A DNA stretch of 64,000 nucleotides from Ancrocorticia sp047501485 (lineage in GTDB: Bacteria > Actinomycetota > Actinomycetes > Actinomycetales > Actinomycetaceae), in the NCBI GenBank assembly GCA_047501485.1, contig JAZDRN010000002.1:224136-288135 (forward strand), read 5' to 3'. Below the pieces are notes generated by a model that saw only the letters and a list, made by a program, of their open reading frames with translations, was not told where the DNA came from and did not search any database. Positions 37,639 to 46,880 of this stretch are shown one piece after another. Every line of letters starts with the position of its first letter. Within the stretch, counting starts at the first letter, position 1. A program made the position numbers and the translations under genes.

Positions 37639-37695
37639 GGTGACAGCTCGTCAGCTCGATGGTTCTCTCAGCCGGTCCCGTCTGGGTTCCGTAGA

Positions 37696-37779
37696 AAGAG
37701 GCAACACTTCTGGCGAGAGGTCACGCCTGGGACACTGCCCGACGTGTGGCCTCTCGCCCGGTCTGTGGCCTCTCGGCGA
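37696..37779. repeat. Interspersed palindromic repeat, copy C
   Basis: The second 84-bp copy, in the same orientation as copy B. It lies between the DUF559 gene and the convergent aroD, so B and C flank the DUF559 gene as direct repeats. Confidence 0.85.
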
Positions 37780-37810
37780 GGACCCACCATGCGCACTGCG
37801 GCAAGCCGCG

Positions 37811-38641
37811 CTACTTTCCGGCGAAACCCTCCAGGGCCCGCAGGACCGGTAGCAGCTCGTCAGCGGGAACCTGACCGGGAGCGGATGCGGCGCCGACCGT
37901 CGCAAAGGTGGCGGAGGAACCGAAGAAACCCCCGATCAAGCGAGACACGGCGCCGAGCTGTCCCATCGCCATCGAGATCAGAGGGATGTCGAGCTGCTGA
38001 GAGGCCTCCCATGTGGCCTGCAGCAGGGTGAGCGTGTCGCCCGGGCTCTGCGGCATGCACGCTATCTTGGCGACATCCGCACCCGCGGCGGCCATGCCGG
38101 AGAACAATGCGACGATGTCCGCCTGCGGGGGAGTCGACGAGAAGAAATGAGCCGACGCGATGACCTCGACGCCGGAATCGTTGGCTGTGCGGAGGATCTG
38201 CGAGAGAACCTCGTTTCCTCGCGAGAATTCCACATCGATCGCGGCGATGGAGCCGCTTGCCGTCAGCGACTGCAGGAGGCGCAGGTAGTCGGCCGTCGCG
38301 ATGTCGCGTTCTCCTCCCTCCTGGCGGCTGCGGAATGTTGCGAGAATAGGAAGGGGCACGCGCGCCCGCAGAATCGCGGCGGCGTGCAGCAGTTCCGCAG
38401 GATTGGCCTCTTCGAAATAGTCGATCCGCCATTCGACGATGTCCGCTGTGAAATGAGCGGCTGAGCCCTCTCTGCCTCCGGATTCGAATGCGAGCGCCCG
38501 GCCCTTCCTGTCCTCGAGCCTCTGCCCGCCAAGAGCCACGGCCTGTTCTTCCAGTTCGCGTAGAGAACCTGGGGTGAGGGGGACGATAATTCTGGGAGAA
38601 CCCTCGCCGAGGACGACGCCGTCGATATCTGCGGTGCGCAT
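37811..38641 (-). CDS. aroD: Type I 3-dehydroquinate dehydratase
   Basis: A 276-residue Schiff-base dehydratase of the shikimate pathway. EWRID lies at residues 70-74. The catalytic pair is His165 (SAHFF) and Lys192 (AKIA), spaced exactly as in the E. coli enzyme (27 residues). SMAMG at 223-227 and Arg234 bind substrate. Many actinobacteria use the unrelated type II enzyme, so this is a lineage-specific choice. It is on the opposite strand to lysA and hom, inside their usual operon space. Confidence 0.9.
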   Translation of the reverse strand: MRTADIDGVVLGEGSPRIIVPLTPGSLRELEEQAVALGGQRLEDRKGRALAFESGGREGSAAHFTADIVEWRIDYFEEANPAELLHAAAILRARVPLPILATFRSRQEGGERDIATADYLRLLQSLTASGSIAAIDVEFSRGNEVLSQILRTANDSGVEVIASAHFFSSTPPQADIVALFSGMAAAGADVAKIACMPQSPGDTLTLLQATWEASQQLDIPLISMAMGQLGAVSRLIGGFFGSSATFATVGAASAPGQVPADELLPVLRALEGFAGK

Positions 38642-38691
38642 TGCTAGCCCTTTCTCAGTGCGTGATACCTAGATCGTAGTACCTCTCTTTC

Positions 38692-38721
38692 GTACAGTGC
38701 GCGGACGATTCGGTACAGTGC
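38692..38721 (+). promoter_or_regulatory. Two direct GTACAGTGC boxes before hom
   Basis: GTACAGTGC lies at 38692-38700 and 38713-38721. The period is 21 bp (two helical turns), which fits binding of a regulator on one face. They are 43-72 bases before the hom start. The regulator is unknown. Confidence 0.4.
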
Positions 38722-38763
38722 ACTGCGATCCCGGTACGCTGGGTTCGTCTGAAAGGAGATCCT

Positions 38764-40056
38764 GTGGAAGATGTGAGAGTTGCTCTGTTGGGGTGCGGGA
38801 CGGTCGGAACCCAGGTTGCCCGCCTGCTGCAGGAGCAGGCGGCGGACCTGACTGCCAGAGCCGGGGCCTGGCTTCATATGGTCGGCATCGCGGTGCGCGA
38901 TATCGACGCCCCGCGCGATCCGGCGATCGACCGCACTCTGCTCACCCAGGATGCCTCCGGACTCATCGCCCGGGCGGACATCGTCGTCGAACTCATCGGT
39001 GGCATCGAGCCCGCCCGCACCCTGATCCTGGAGGCGTTCGAGCAGGGCGCTTCCGTGGTCACGGGCAATAAGGCACTTCTGGCGGCGCACGGCCCGGAAC
39101 TGTACGACGCCGCCGCTCGCGCGGACGTGGATCTCTACTACGAGGCGGCTGTCGCGGGCGCGGTCCCGATCGTCTACGGTCTGCGTGAGGCGCTCGCGGG
39201 CGATCGCATCACTGCGGTCCTGGGCATCGTCAACGGGACCACGAACTACATCCTCGACGAGATGACCACCAAGGGGTTGGGCTTCGAGGAGGTGCTGTCG
39301 GAGGCGCAGCATCTGGGTTACGCGGAGGCGGACCCCACGGCCGATGTCGACGGCCTGGACGCAGCCGCCAAATGCGCGATCCTGGCTTCCCTGGCCTTCC
39401 ACTCCCGGGTCTCGTTGGAGGACGTCCACGTCACCGGTATCCGCGACATCACCGCGGAGGATATCAGTGCGGCGACGGCCGGCGGTTACGTGGTCAAGTT
39501 GATTGCGACGGCGAAGCGTCGCGACGACGGCATCGAGGCCTCGGTGGCACCCACCCTCATTCCGCTGGACCATCCGTTGGCGGCGGTGCACGGCCCGTTC
39601 AACGCCGTGGTCATCGAGGCGGAGGCCGCCGACCGGCTCATGTTCTACGGGCGCGGCGCGGGCGGAGCTCCGACGGCCTCGGCTGTCCTCTCCGACATCG
39701 TCGCGGCAGCGGGGCATATCGTCGAAGGCGGCCATGCCCCGCGCGAACTCATCTATGCCGAACTCCCGGTGCTTCCCGCCCAGCAGGCCGTCTCCAGGTT
39801 CCAGATCGAACTCGCGGTTGAGGACCGCATCGGTGTGCTCACCGCGGTTACCGGGGTCTTCGCGAGTCACAACGTCTCGATCAGCGCGGTCGCCCAGGAT
39901 CATGAGAGTGTTTCCAGCGATGGCCGGGCCACCTGCACACTGAGGGTGACGACCCACGCGGCCACCCATGCGGATCTCTACGCGACGATCGACGATCTGC
40001 GGCAAGCTTCCTACATCGCCGGCGTACGGCGAGTCATCCGAGTTGAGGAGTCCTGA
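38764..40056 (+). CDS. hom: Homoserine dehydrogenase
   Basis: A 430-residue NAD(P)-dependent enzyme that reduces aspartate semialdehyde to homoserine. The nucleotide fold starts at VALLGCGTVGTQVARLL. The catalytic domain has GNKALLAAHG, GIVNGTTNYIL and EAQHLGYAEADPTADVDG. A C-terminal ACT domain at about 350-425 implies feedback control by an amino acid, usually threonine. The start is GTG, with the strong AAAGGAGA upstream. It overlaps thrC (TGATG). Confidence 0.96.
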   Translation: MEDVRVALLGCGTVGTQVARLLQEQAADLTARAGAWLHMVGIAVRDIDAPRDPAIDRTLLTQDASGLIARADIVVELIGGIEPARTLILEAFEQGASVVTGNKALLAAHGPELYDAAARADVDLYYEAAVAGAVPIVYGLREALAGDRITAVLGIVNGTTNYILDEMTTKGLGFEEVLSEAQHLGYAEADPTADVDGLDAAAKCAILASLAFHSRVSLEDVHVTGIRDITAEDISAATAGGYVVKLIATAKRRDDGIEASVAPTLIPLDHPLAAVHGPFNAVVIEAEAADRLMFYGRGAGGAPTASAVLSDIVAAAGHIVEGGHAPRELIYAELPVLPAQQAVSRFQIELAVEDRIGVLTAVTGVFASHNVSISAVAQDHESVSSDGRATCTLRVTTHAATHADLYATIDDLRQASYIAGVRRVIRVEES

Positions 40057-41156
40057 TGGCGCACCAGTGGCAAGGTGTTATCCCCGAGTACCGCGAGCGT
40101 CTTCCGTTCGCCGAGTCCGATCCCGTCGTCACGCTGGGAGAAGGCGGAACGCCGCTGATTCGCGCCAGGGCTCTCGACGCGCGCACCGGCGCGAAGGTCT
40201 ACGTCAAGGTCGAGGGCATGAACCCGACCGGTTCCTTCAAGGATCGCGGTATGACGACGGCGATCTCTCAGGTCCTGCAGAGCGACACCCAGGTGGTGGC
40301 CTGCGCCTCCACCGGCAACACCTCCGCCTCGGCCGCGGCTTACGCGGTTGCCGCGGGCCTGCAGAGTGCCGTCATCCTCCCCGCCGGAAAGATCGCCGCG
40401 GGCAAACTGGCGCAGGCCATCGTGCACGGCGCGCACCTGGTGGCTATCGACGGCAATTTCGACGACTGCCTCAACATCACCCGCGAGTTGACGGAGCGTT
40501 ACCCGGTCGCGCTGGTGAACTCTGTGAACCCCTATCGTCTGCAGGGGCAGAAGACCGCCGCATTCGAGATCGTCGACGCGCTGGGCGATGCTCCGGACAT
40601 CCACGTACTCCCGGTCGGCAACGCCGGAAACATCTCCGCCTACTGGATGGGTTACAACGAGTACGCGGGCCACACGACGCTCGCATCGATCGACGACTCG
40701 GCGCTGCACATCGACCCGGTCTCCACACGAGTGCCGCAGATGTGGGGCATTCAGGCCTGGGGGGCCGCGCCTCTGGTGCTGGGCCATCCGGTGGAGAAGC
40801 CGGAGACCGTCGCTACCGCCATCCGCATCGGAAATCCCGCCTCCTGGAAGTACGCCGAATCGGCGCGCGACGATTCGCACGGCTGGATCGACCGCGTGAC
40901 CGACGAGCGGATCCTCGAAGCGCAGGCGATTCTGGCAGCCGAGGCCGGGGTGTTCATCGAACCGGGTTCCGCGGCGTCGATCGCGGGCCTATTGCAGGCC
41001 GCGGAGGCAGGCAAGGTCCCGGAGGGATCCACGATCGTCTGTACGGTCACCGGCAACGGTCTGAAGGATACGGCGACGGCCCTGGGTGGGCGCGATCTGG
41101 ACATCGATCCGATCGCGCCGACACTCGAGGCGGCTGCAGCGGCGCTGAGCCTGTGA
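40056..41156 (+). CDS. thrC: Threonine synthase
   Basis: A 366-residue PLP enzyme that converts O-phosphohomoserine to threonine. The PLP lysine is Lys62 in NPTGSFKDRGMTTA. The phosphate-binding loop is VGNAGNISAYW. The length is that of the short actinobacterial form. Its start overlaps the hom stop and its stop overlaps thrB (TGATG). Confidence 0.96.
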   Translation: MAHQWQGVIPEYRERLPFAESDPVVTLGEGGTPLIRARALDARTGAKVYVKVEGMNPTGSFKDRGMTTAISQVLQSDTQVVACASTGNTSASAAAYAVAAGLQSAVILPAGKIAAGKLAQAIVHGAHLVAIDGNFDDCLNITRELTERYPVALVNSVNPYRLQGQKTAAFEIVDALGDAPDIHVLPVGNAGNISAYWMGYNEYAGHTTLASIDDSALHIDPVSTRVPQMWGIQAWGAAPLVLGHPVEKPETVATAIRIGNPASWKYAESARDDSHGWIDRVTDERILEAQAILAAEAGVFIEPGSAASIAGLLQAAEAGKVPEGSTIVCTVTGNGLKDTATALGGRDLDIDPIAPTLEAAAAALSL

Positions 41157-42064
41157 TGCGAATCGTTCACGAGAGCGCACGTGTGCGCGTTCCGGCGACA
41201 TCGGGCAATCTGGGGCCCGGCTTCGATTCGATGGGTATGGCCCACGATCTCTGGGACGAGGTGAGCGTTCAGGCCTCCTTGCCCGCCGATGGCGTGGAGC
41301 CGAGTGCCGTCGTGCACATCAGCGGCGAAGGAGCCGGAGTCCTTCCCACCGACGAGTCCCACCTCATCGTCCGCTCGCTTCGCCGGGCCCTGGATCACGT
41401 CGGCGCGCCCCAGCCCACTATCGAGCTGACCTGCATCAATGGCATCTTGCAGGGCAGGGGACTGGGTTCATCGGCGGCAGCGACCGTTGCCGGTCTATTG
41501 CTCGCCCGCGGGCTGATTTCCGATCCCGAGGCGCTCGATTCGCACACGGTGCTGCGTTTGGCGGCGGAGTTCGAGGGACATCCGGACAACGCGGCCCCGG
41601 CCGTCTTCGGCGGTGCCGTGGTGGCGTGGATCGACGACGACGGCGCTCAAGCCGTTCCCATCGCCGTCAGCGAGGATATCCGCACCAGTCTGCTGATCCC
41701 GGATGCCGAGCTCTTGACAGAGAAAGCCAGAGCGGTCCTCCCACAGCGGGTGGAGCATCGGGACGCGGCATTCAACGCCTCCCGCACTGCCCTGCTGGTG
41801 TTGGCTCTGGAGCACTACCCGCAGTATCTGTTGCGGGCCACGGAGGAAAAGCTTCACCAGGATTATCGCGCGGATGCCATGCCTGCCTCGGCGCAAGCGC
41901 TGCGTGCGCTGCGAGCAGAAGGGTGGCCCGCCGTCGTCTCTGGAGCCGGTCCCTCCCTGTTGGTATTCGCAGAGCTGGATGCGCAGACGAGAGCGCGAAT
42001 GGAGTCCGCCGGTTTCCGGGTCATCAGCGGTGCGTCGGCTCGTGGAGCCCATCTCGTGCACTAG
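41156..42064 (+). CDS. thrB: Homoserine kinase
   Basis: A 302-residue GHMP kinase that phosphorylates homoserine for ThrC. The N-terminus VRVPATSGNLGPGFDSMGMA and the ATP loop GRGLGSSAAATVAGLL near residue 100 are diagnostic, as is the C-terminal VVSGAGPSLLVF. The ATG at 41156 overlaps the thrC stop; the long upstream in-frame extension is antisense-like and unsupported. Confidence 0.95.
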   Translation: MRIVHESARVRVPATSGNLGPGFDSMGMAHDLWDEVSVQASLPADGVEPSAVVHISGEGAGVLPTDESHLIVRSLRRALDHVGAPQPTIELTCINGILQGRGLGSSAAATVAGLLLARGLISDPEALDSHTVLRLAAEFEGHPDNAAPAVFGGAVVAWIDDDGAQAVPIAVSEDIRTSLLIPDAELLTEKARAVLPQRVEHRDAAFNASRTALLVLALEHYPQYLLRATEEKLHQDYRADAMPASAQALRALRAEGWPAVVSGAGPSLLVFAELDAQTRARMESAGFRVISGASARGAHLVH

Positions 42065-42401
42065 TCGCTGGAATACTCTGGAATACTGAGGAACGATGCC
42101 GGCTCGCATCAGCCGTTCTTGCGCACGCATTCTCCTTGACAACGCATAGTTTTCCACGTCACTATGAATATTGGTGCGGATATACGTGCCTAGCTGCTAG
42201 AGTACAGACTGCCGGTTAAACGCGGCTCTCAACCTTCGTGGTTGTCTCGAGTACTCCCGGCAAGAGACACAAACATTTAGACCCCTATGGATTATCAGGT
42301 CCTTTCGCGCATGTGTTTGGTGTTTACCCCTGAGAAGAAGGCCAGTGCAGTTCTGGCCACAGGCAAAGCTACAGTGTAAAGCTTTCCAAGGAAGGAACCT
42401 C
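42065..42401 (+). other. Leader region of rho
   Basis: 337 bases without a gene. TTGACA at 42136-42141 with CACTAT at 42160-42165 is a candidate promoter with a spacer of 18. The remaining ~235 bases would be a long leader, which suits rho autoregulation known in other bacteria. No riboswitch was recognised. Confidence 0.4.
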
Positions 42402-44369
42402 GTGAGCGAATCTCGCACGAGTGGCGCAATCTCAACGATGCGCCTACCTGAGCTCAAAGAGCTCGCCCGGAGTCTGGGCATTGAGGTGGATCCCAAGGCA
42501 CGCAAGGCAGATCTTATCGCTGCCATCCGTACAGTGCGCGGTCCCGCAACCCGTGGGCGCCCGCCCAAGAACAAGGGGACCGGCACGGCGACGACGAGCG
42601 ACACCGGCGCCTCCTCCGAGAAGACGGCATCAGACTCCGCGCCGGACAAGCGCGAGCGTCAATCCCGCAAGTCTCGTGCTCGCCAGGACGAAGGCTCGCA
42701 GGCTTCCGCCGAAACCGGGAATGCGGCACAGGAAGGCACCGCAGACGTCGTCTCTTCCTCGCATCGGCCGGTTTCTCCCGATGAAATCGTTCTGCCGGAT
42801 CGCTCCAAGGACGAGGAAGCTCCTCGTCGTCAGCGTGGAGAACGTCAGAACCGGGGTGAGCGGCAGAATCGCGGCTCCCGTGACAGCGGTTCTCGTGACA
42901 ATCGAGAAAACCGGGACAGTCACGACGGGCGCGGAGAGAAGATCTCAGCAGAGGATCGCCGAGCGGCACTGGATGCCATCGGAGATGCGGCGGAGCGCCG
43001 TTCGACGGATTCCGGCGAGGAAGAAGGCGGGAACAACCGTCGCAACCGCCGTAACCGGCGCGAGCGCGGCCGCAATGGCCGTGACAACCGCGACAATCGC
43101 GACAATCGCGACAACCAGAACCGCAATAATCGCCAGCGCGACGATCGTCAGCGCGATGATCGCCGTGACGAGCAGAACGATGGCTCCGAGGACGACGTTC
43201 TGATTCCGGTCGCGGGCATTCTCGATCTGGAAGGCAATCAGGCCTTCCTGCGCACGGGTGGCTACCTCCCCGGAGGAAATGACGCGGCTGTGGCCCCGCA
43301 GATCGTCAAGCAGTACGGGTTGCGCCGTGGCGACGCGATCGTGGGCGCGGTTCGCCAGCGCTCGGAGCGCGAGAACCAGGCGGGCCGGGGACGCAATCAG
43401 CATCGCAAGTACGGCCCGAAGCTCAACCCCCTGGTCCAGGTCGAGTCCATCAACTCCCTCGATCCGCAGCGGTCGATGGAACGCCCAGAATTCGGCAAGC
43501 TGACCCCGCTCTACCCGCAGGAGATGCTGCGGATGGAGACCACGGCCAAAGCGCTGACCCCGCGCGCCATCGATCTGGTCGCTCCGATCGGCAAGGGCCA
43601 GCGCGGCCTGATCGTCTCGCCGCCTAAGGCGGGCAAGACGATGGTCATGCAGCAGATCGCCATGGCCATCGCGGCCAACAATCCTCAGGTGCACCTCATG
43701 GTCGTGCTCGTCGACGAGCGACCCGAGGAAGTCACCGACATGAAGCGCCTGGTCAAGGGGGAGGTCATCGCCTCGACCTTCGATCGCCCGGCCTCCGATC
43801 ACACCATCGTGGCGGAACTGGCCATCGAACGGGCCAAGCGCCTGGTCGAACTCGGCCAGGACGTCGTCGTCCTTCTCGATTCGATCACCAGGCTCTCGCG
43901 TGCCTACAACCTCGCGGCGCCCGCCTCGGGTCGAATCCTCTCCGGAGGCGTGGACGCCGGCGCCCTGTACCCGCCCAAGAAGTTCTTCGGAGCGGCGCGC
44001 AACATCGAAGACGGCGGTTCGCTCACCATCATCGCGTCGGCGCTGGTGGAGACCGGCTCCAAGATGGATGAGGTCATCTTCGAGGAGTTCAAGGGCACAG
44101 GCAACATGGAACTGCGCCTGTCCCGCCAGCTGGCGGATCGCCGCATCTTCCCGGCCATCGACGTCAATGCCTCGGGCACCCGTCGCGAGGAACTGCTCTT
44201 CACGGCTGAGGAACTCAAGGTCATCTGGCAATTGCGTCGCGCCATGGGCACGCTGGATGTCAGCGATGCCTCTGACTTCTTGCTCGGACGCCTGCGCAAG
44301 ACGGAGAACAACGCGGAATTCCTCGTCTCGATCCTGCGTTCTATGCAGGCCTCGGGACAGCAGAACTAG
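42402..44369 (+). CDS. rho: Transcription termination factor Rho
   Basis: A 655-residue hexameric RNA helicase. The N-terminal SAP-like region LPELKELARSLGIEVDPKARK is followed by a disordered insertion at about residues 45-265, rich in Arg, Asp and Asn, with four RDN repeats. Then come the RNA-binding fold and the ATPase with SPPKAGKTMVMQ (Walker A, near 406) and QDVVVLLDSITRLSRAYN. The insertion is typical of high-GC Gram-positive Rho and is thought to add RNA affinity. The GTG at 42402 has AAGGAAGG upstream. Confidence 0.95.
   Translation: MSESRTSGAISTMRLPELKELARSLGIEVDPKARKADLIAAIRTVRGPATRGRPPKNKGTGTATTSDTGASSEKTASDSAPDKRERQSRKSRARQDEGSQASAETGNAAQEGTADVVSSSHRPVSPDEIVLPDRSKDEEAPRRQRGERQNRGERQNRGSRDSGSRDNRENRDSHDGRGEKISAEDRRAALDAIGDAAERRSTDSGEEEGGNNRRNRRNRRERGRNGRDNRDNRDNRDNQNRNNRQRDDRQRDDRRDEQNDGSEDDVLIPVAGILDLEGNQAFLRTGGYLPGGNDAAVAPQIVKQYGLRRGDAIVGAVRQRSERENQAGRGRNQHRKYGPKLNPLVQVESINSLDPQRSMERPEFGKLTPLYPQEMLRMETTAKALTPRAIDLVAPIGKGQRGLIVSPPKAGKTMVMQQIAMAIAANNPQVHLMVVLVDERPEEVTDMKRLVKGEVIASTFDRPASDHTIVAELAIERAKRLVELGQDVVVLLDSITRLSRAYNLAAPASGRILSGGVDAGALYPPKKFFGAARNIEDGGSLTIIASALVETGSKMDEVIFEEFKGTGNMELRLSRQLADRRIFPAIDVNASGTRREELLFTAEELKVIWQLRRAMGTLDVSDASDFLLGRLRKTENNAEFLVSILRSMQASGQQN
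43080..43115 (+). repeat. Four 9-bp codon-triplet repeats within rho
   Basis: CGYGACAAY occurs four times in tandem and encodes Arg-Asp-Asn four times. It lies in the disordered insertion and could change length by slippage without frameshift. Confidence 0.8.
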
Positions 44370-44378
44370 CGTGTATTT

Positions 44379-44420
44379 GCTCACCCGCACCGCGTGACTC
44401 TGGCAGTGGCGCGGGTGAGC
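44379..44420 (+). terminator. Hairpin terminator after rho
   Basis: GCTCACCCGC and its exact complement enclose 22 bases, ten bases after the rho stop. GTGTCATAATATTT follows, whose CATAAT could be a -10 box for rpmE. Confidence 0.65.
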
Positions 44421-44548
44421 GTGTCATAATATTTCGTCGGCTTTCGGTTCACCGGTTCGTGGCTCGTACGGCGAGCAGAGCGCGCGGCGTCAATGCGTTG
44501 CGGCTTGCGGATTGGACCCGGGGCACCAAACGATCCAAGGAGAATGCC

Positions 44549-44761
44549 ATGAAGCAGGGTATCCACCCCGATTATCACGACGTGAAGGTCACCTGCACGT
44601 GCGGTAACCAGTTCGAGACCCGTTCCACCTTTGGCGGCGAGGAGCTGCGCGTGGACGTGTGCAACGCGTGCCACCCGTTCTACACCGGCAAGCAGAAGAT
44701 CCTCGACACCGGCGGCCGCGTTGCTCGCTTCGAGGCTCGCTACGGCAAGCGCAAGAAGTAG
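44549..44761 (+). CDS. rpmE: Large-subunit ribosomal protein bL31
   Basis: A 70-residue ribosomal protein. CTCGNQF and VCNACHPFYTGKQ carry the zinc-binding cysteines of the C+ form, which in actinobacteria is often replaced by a C- paralogue under zinc limitation. AAGGAGAA lies before the ATG. It is followed by a strong hairpin. Confidence 0.95.
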   Translation: MKQGIHPDYHDVKVTCTCGNQFETRSTFGGEELRVDVCNACHPFYTGKQKILDTGGRVARFEARYGKRKK

Positions 44762-44776
44762 CTTTCCAATCTTCGG

Positions 44777-44807
44777 GACGCCGACACAGCCATGCTGTGT
44801 CGGCGTC
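44777..44807 (+). terminator. Hairpin between rpmE and prfA
   Basis: GACGCCGACACAG and its exact complement (13 bp) enclose a 5-base loop, 15 bases after the rpmE stop. It probably ends or attenuates the transcript. Confidence 0.75.
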
Positions 44808-44892
44808 TGCCATGAGTAGGGTGGAAGCGCCGGTGGACAGCGGGACGGCGGCCCATCGCCCCGTCCCCAGCGCAACCTCTAAGGAGCAGAGC

Positions 44893-45993
44893 ATGAGCAA
44901 CCAAGTCGATCTGGCCGAACAGATGCTGGCTGAGTTTGAGCGCATCGAGGGCCAGATGTCTTCCCCCGAGGTGCTCAGCTCTCCCGAGAAGATGAAATCC
45001 CTGGGCCGCCGCTACGCGGAACTGGGGCGTGTGGTCCGCGTCTACCGCGCCTACAAGGCCGCCGCAGCCGATTTGGACGAGGCGCGCGAGATCGTTGCTG
45101 GTGGCGGCGAGGATGCCGAGCTTTTCAAACCGGAGCTTCCCGGCCTCGAATCCAGTTACGACGAACTGTCCGATGAGCTGCGCGACGTTTTGATCTCGCG
45201 CGATCCTGACGATGCCCGCGATGCGATCGTCGAGGTCAAGGCAGGCGAGGGCGGTGAGGAATCCGCACTGTTCGCCGCAGATTTGGAGCGCATGTACGAG
45301 CGCTACGCCGAGGACAAGGGCTGGGCCGTCCAGATCCTCTCCTCAGCCGTTACCGATATGGGCGGCTACAAGGACATCCAGCTCGCGATTCGGACGAAGG
45401 GAACAATCGAGGATCCCTCGGAGGGCGTGTGGGCCCACCTGAAATACGAGGCCGGCGTGCACCGTGTGCAGCGGGTCCCGGTCACGGAGTCGCAAGGGCG
45501 CATCCACACCTCTGCCGCCGGCGTGCTGGTTTTCGCTGAGGTCGACGACCCGGGTGAGGTGGAGATCAACGACAACGATCTGCGCATCGACGTCTATCGT
45601 TCCTCTGGCCCGGGTGGCCAGTCCGTCAACACGACCGACTCCGCCGTGCGCATCACTCATATTCCCACCGGCGTGGTGGTGTCCATGCAGGACGAGAAGT
45701 CGCAGATTCAGAATCGCGAGGCCGCCATGCGCGTGCTGCGCGCCCGGCTGCGTCAGATGCAGCTGGACCAGCAGGCCGAGGAGAACGCGGCATTGCGCCG
45801 GTCGCAGGTTCGCACCGTGGATCGTTCCGAACGCATCCGCACCTACAACTTTCCCGAGAATCGCATCTCGGATCACCGTACGGGCTACAAGTCCTACAAC
45901 CTCGATCAGGTTCTCGCGGGAAACCTGGAGCCCCTCATCGAGTCGGCTCGGCAGATGGACGAGGCCGAACGGCTGGCCTCCGCGGAGGAGTGA
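44893..45993 (+). CDS. prfA: Peptide chain release factor 1
   Basis: A 366-residue class I release factor for UAA/UAG. The codon-recognition PxT motif is PVT in the stretch QRVPVTESQGRIHTSA. GGQ is in SSGPGGQSVNTTDSAVRI near residue 240, and the glutamine is methylated by PrmC, encoded next (TGATG overlap). AAGGAGCAGAGC precedes the ATG. Confidence 0.96.
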   Translation: MSNQVDLAEQMLAEFERIEGQMSSPEVLSSPEKMKSLGRRYAELGRVVRVYRAYKAAAADLDEAREIVAGGGEDAELFKPELPGLESSYDELSDELRDVLISRDPDDARDAIVEVKAGEGGEESALFAADLERMYERYAEDKGWAVQILSSAVTDMGGYKDIQLAIRTKGTIEDPSEGVWAHLKYEAGVHRVQRVPVTESQGRIHTSAAGVLVFAEVDDPGEVEINDNDLRIDVYRSSGPGGQSVNTTDSAVRITHIPTGVVVSMQDEKSQIQNREAAMRVLRARLRQMQLDQQAEENAALRRSQVRTVDRSERIRTYNFPENRISDHRTGYKSYNLDQVLAGNLEPLIESARQMDEAERLASAEE

Positions 45994-46880
45994 TGGGCTG
46001 GAACAGCCTCATCGCCTCGGCTTCCTCCCGGTTAGCGGAACAGGGAGTCGCTTCACCGCGTGCTGACGCGCGGGAGATCGCCGAGGTGGTTGGTGGGGGA
46101 CGGATCGCCTCCCTTCCGGCCCCGGACTCGGAGCAACGGGCGCGGTTCGAGTCGATGGTGCGCAGGCGCGCCGAGCGCGTTCCCCTGCAACATGTGACGG
46201 GCAGGATGTACTTTCGTTTCCTCGAACTGGCCTCGCGACCGGGATGCTTCATCGTGCGCCCGGAGACGGAACTGGTGGCCGAGGAGGCGATCGCGGAGCT
46301 GCGCGCCCTCCTTGCCGACAGTGGCGATGCCCCCTCCGCGAGGCCGCAGACGGCAAGGCCCGTGGCCGTCGACCTGTGCACCGGCAGTGGCGCGATCGCG
46401 TTGGCTCTCGCCACCGAGGTCCCGGGCGCGCGAGTCATCGGTGTCGAGCTCTCCGATGAGGCATTCTCCCTGGCCCGAGAGAACAACGCGCGCTACGGCG
46501 ACGTCGTCGAGCTGGTCCGCGGCGATGCTCGTACCGCGCTTGGAGAGCTGGAAGGGAAGGTCGACGTCGTCGTCGCCAACCCGCCCTACGTGCCGCCCAC
46601 GGTGCAGGTGAGCCCAGAGGTGGACGCAGACCCGGATCTGGCGCTGTGGGGCGGCGGGACCGATGGGACGGAGTTCCCCCTTGCCCTCATCGCGCGCGCG
46701 GTCGACCTGTTGGCCCCTGGGGGTATCCTCGTCATGGAACACGCTGAGAATCAGGCGGAGAAGCTCGTTGCCGCCGCCCTGGCCGCCGGGTTCGCCGATG
46801 CGCACACGGGGTACGATTTCACCGGCCGCCCCCGTTGGCTGCGGGCCGACAGACCGGGGCGCAAAGGGAGGGGAGACTGA
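45993..46880 (+). CDS. prmC: Release factor glutamine methyltransferase
   Basis: A 295-residue SAM-dependent enzyme that methylates the GGQ glutamine of release factors. SAM motif I is VDLCTGSGAIALALA and the active motif is VVANPPYVP near residue 190. The N-terminal helical domain has RADAREIAEVV. It is bounded by overlapping prfA and sua5 genes (TGATG on both sides). Confidence 0.94.
   Translation: MGWNSLIASASSRLAEQGVASPRADAREIAEVVGGGRIASLPAPDSEQRARFESMVRRRAERVPLQHVTGRMYFRFLELASRPGCFIVRPETELVAEEAIAELRALLADSGDAPSARPQTARPVAVDLCTGSGAIALALATEVPGARVIGVELSDEAFSLARENNARYGDVVELVRGDARTALGELEGKVDVVVANPPYVPPTVQVSPEVDADPDLALWGGGTDGTEFPLALIARAVDLLAPGGILVMEHAENQAEKLVAAALAAGFADAHTGYDFTGRPRWLRADRPGRKGRGD

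Noticed and set aside
39968..41155. Upstream extension of the thrB frame through thrC
   Set aside because: The frame is open by composition only; homology to homoserine kinase starts at the ATG 41156, which overlaps the thrC stop.
42945..44390. 481-codon ORF antisense to rho
   Set aside because: It mirrors the repetitive rho codons; low-complexity sequence only.
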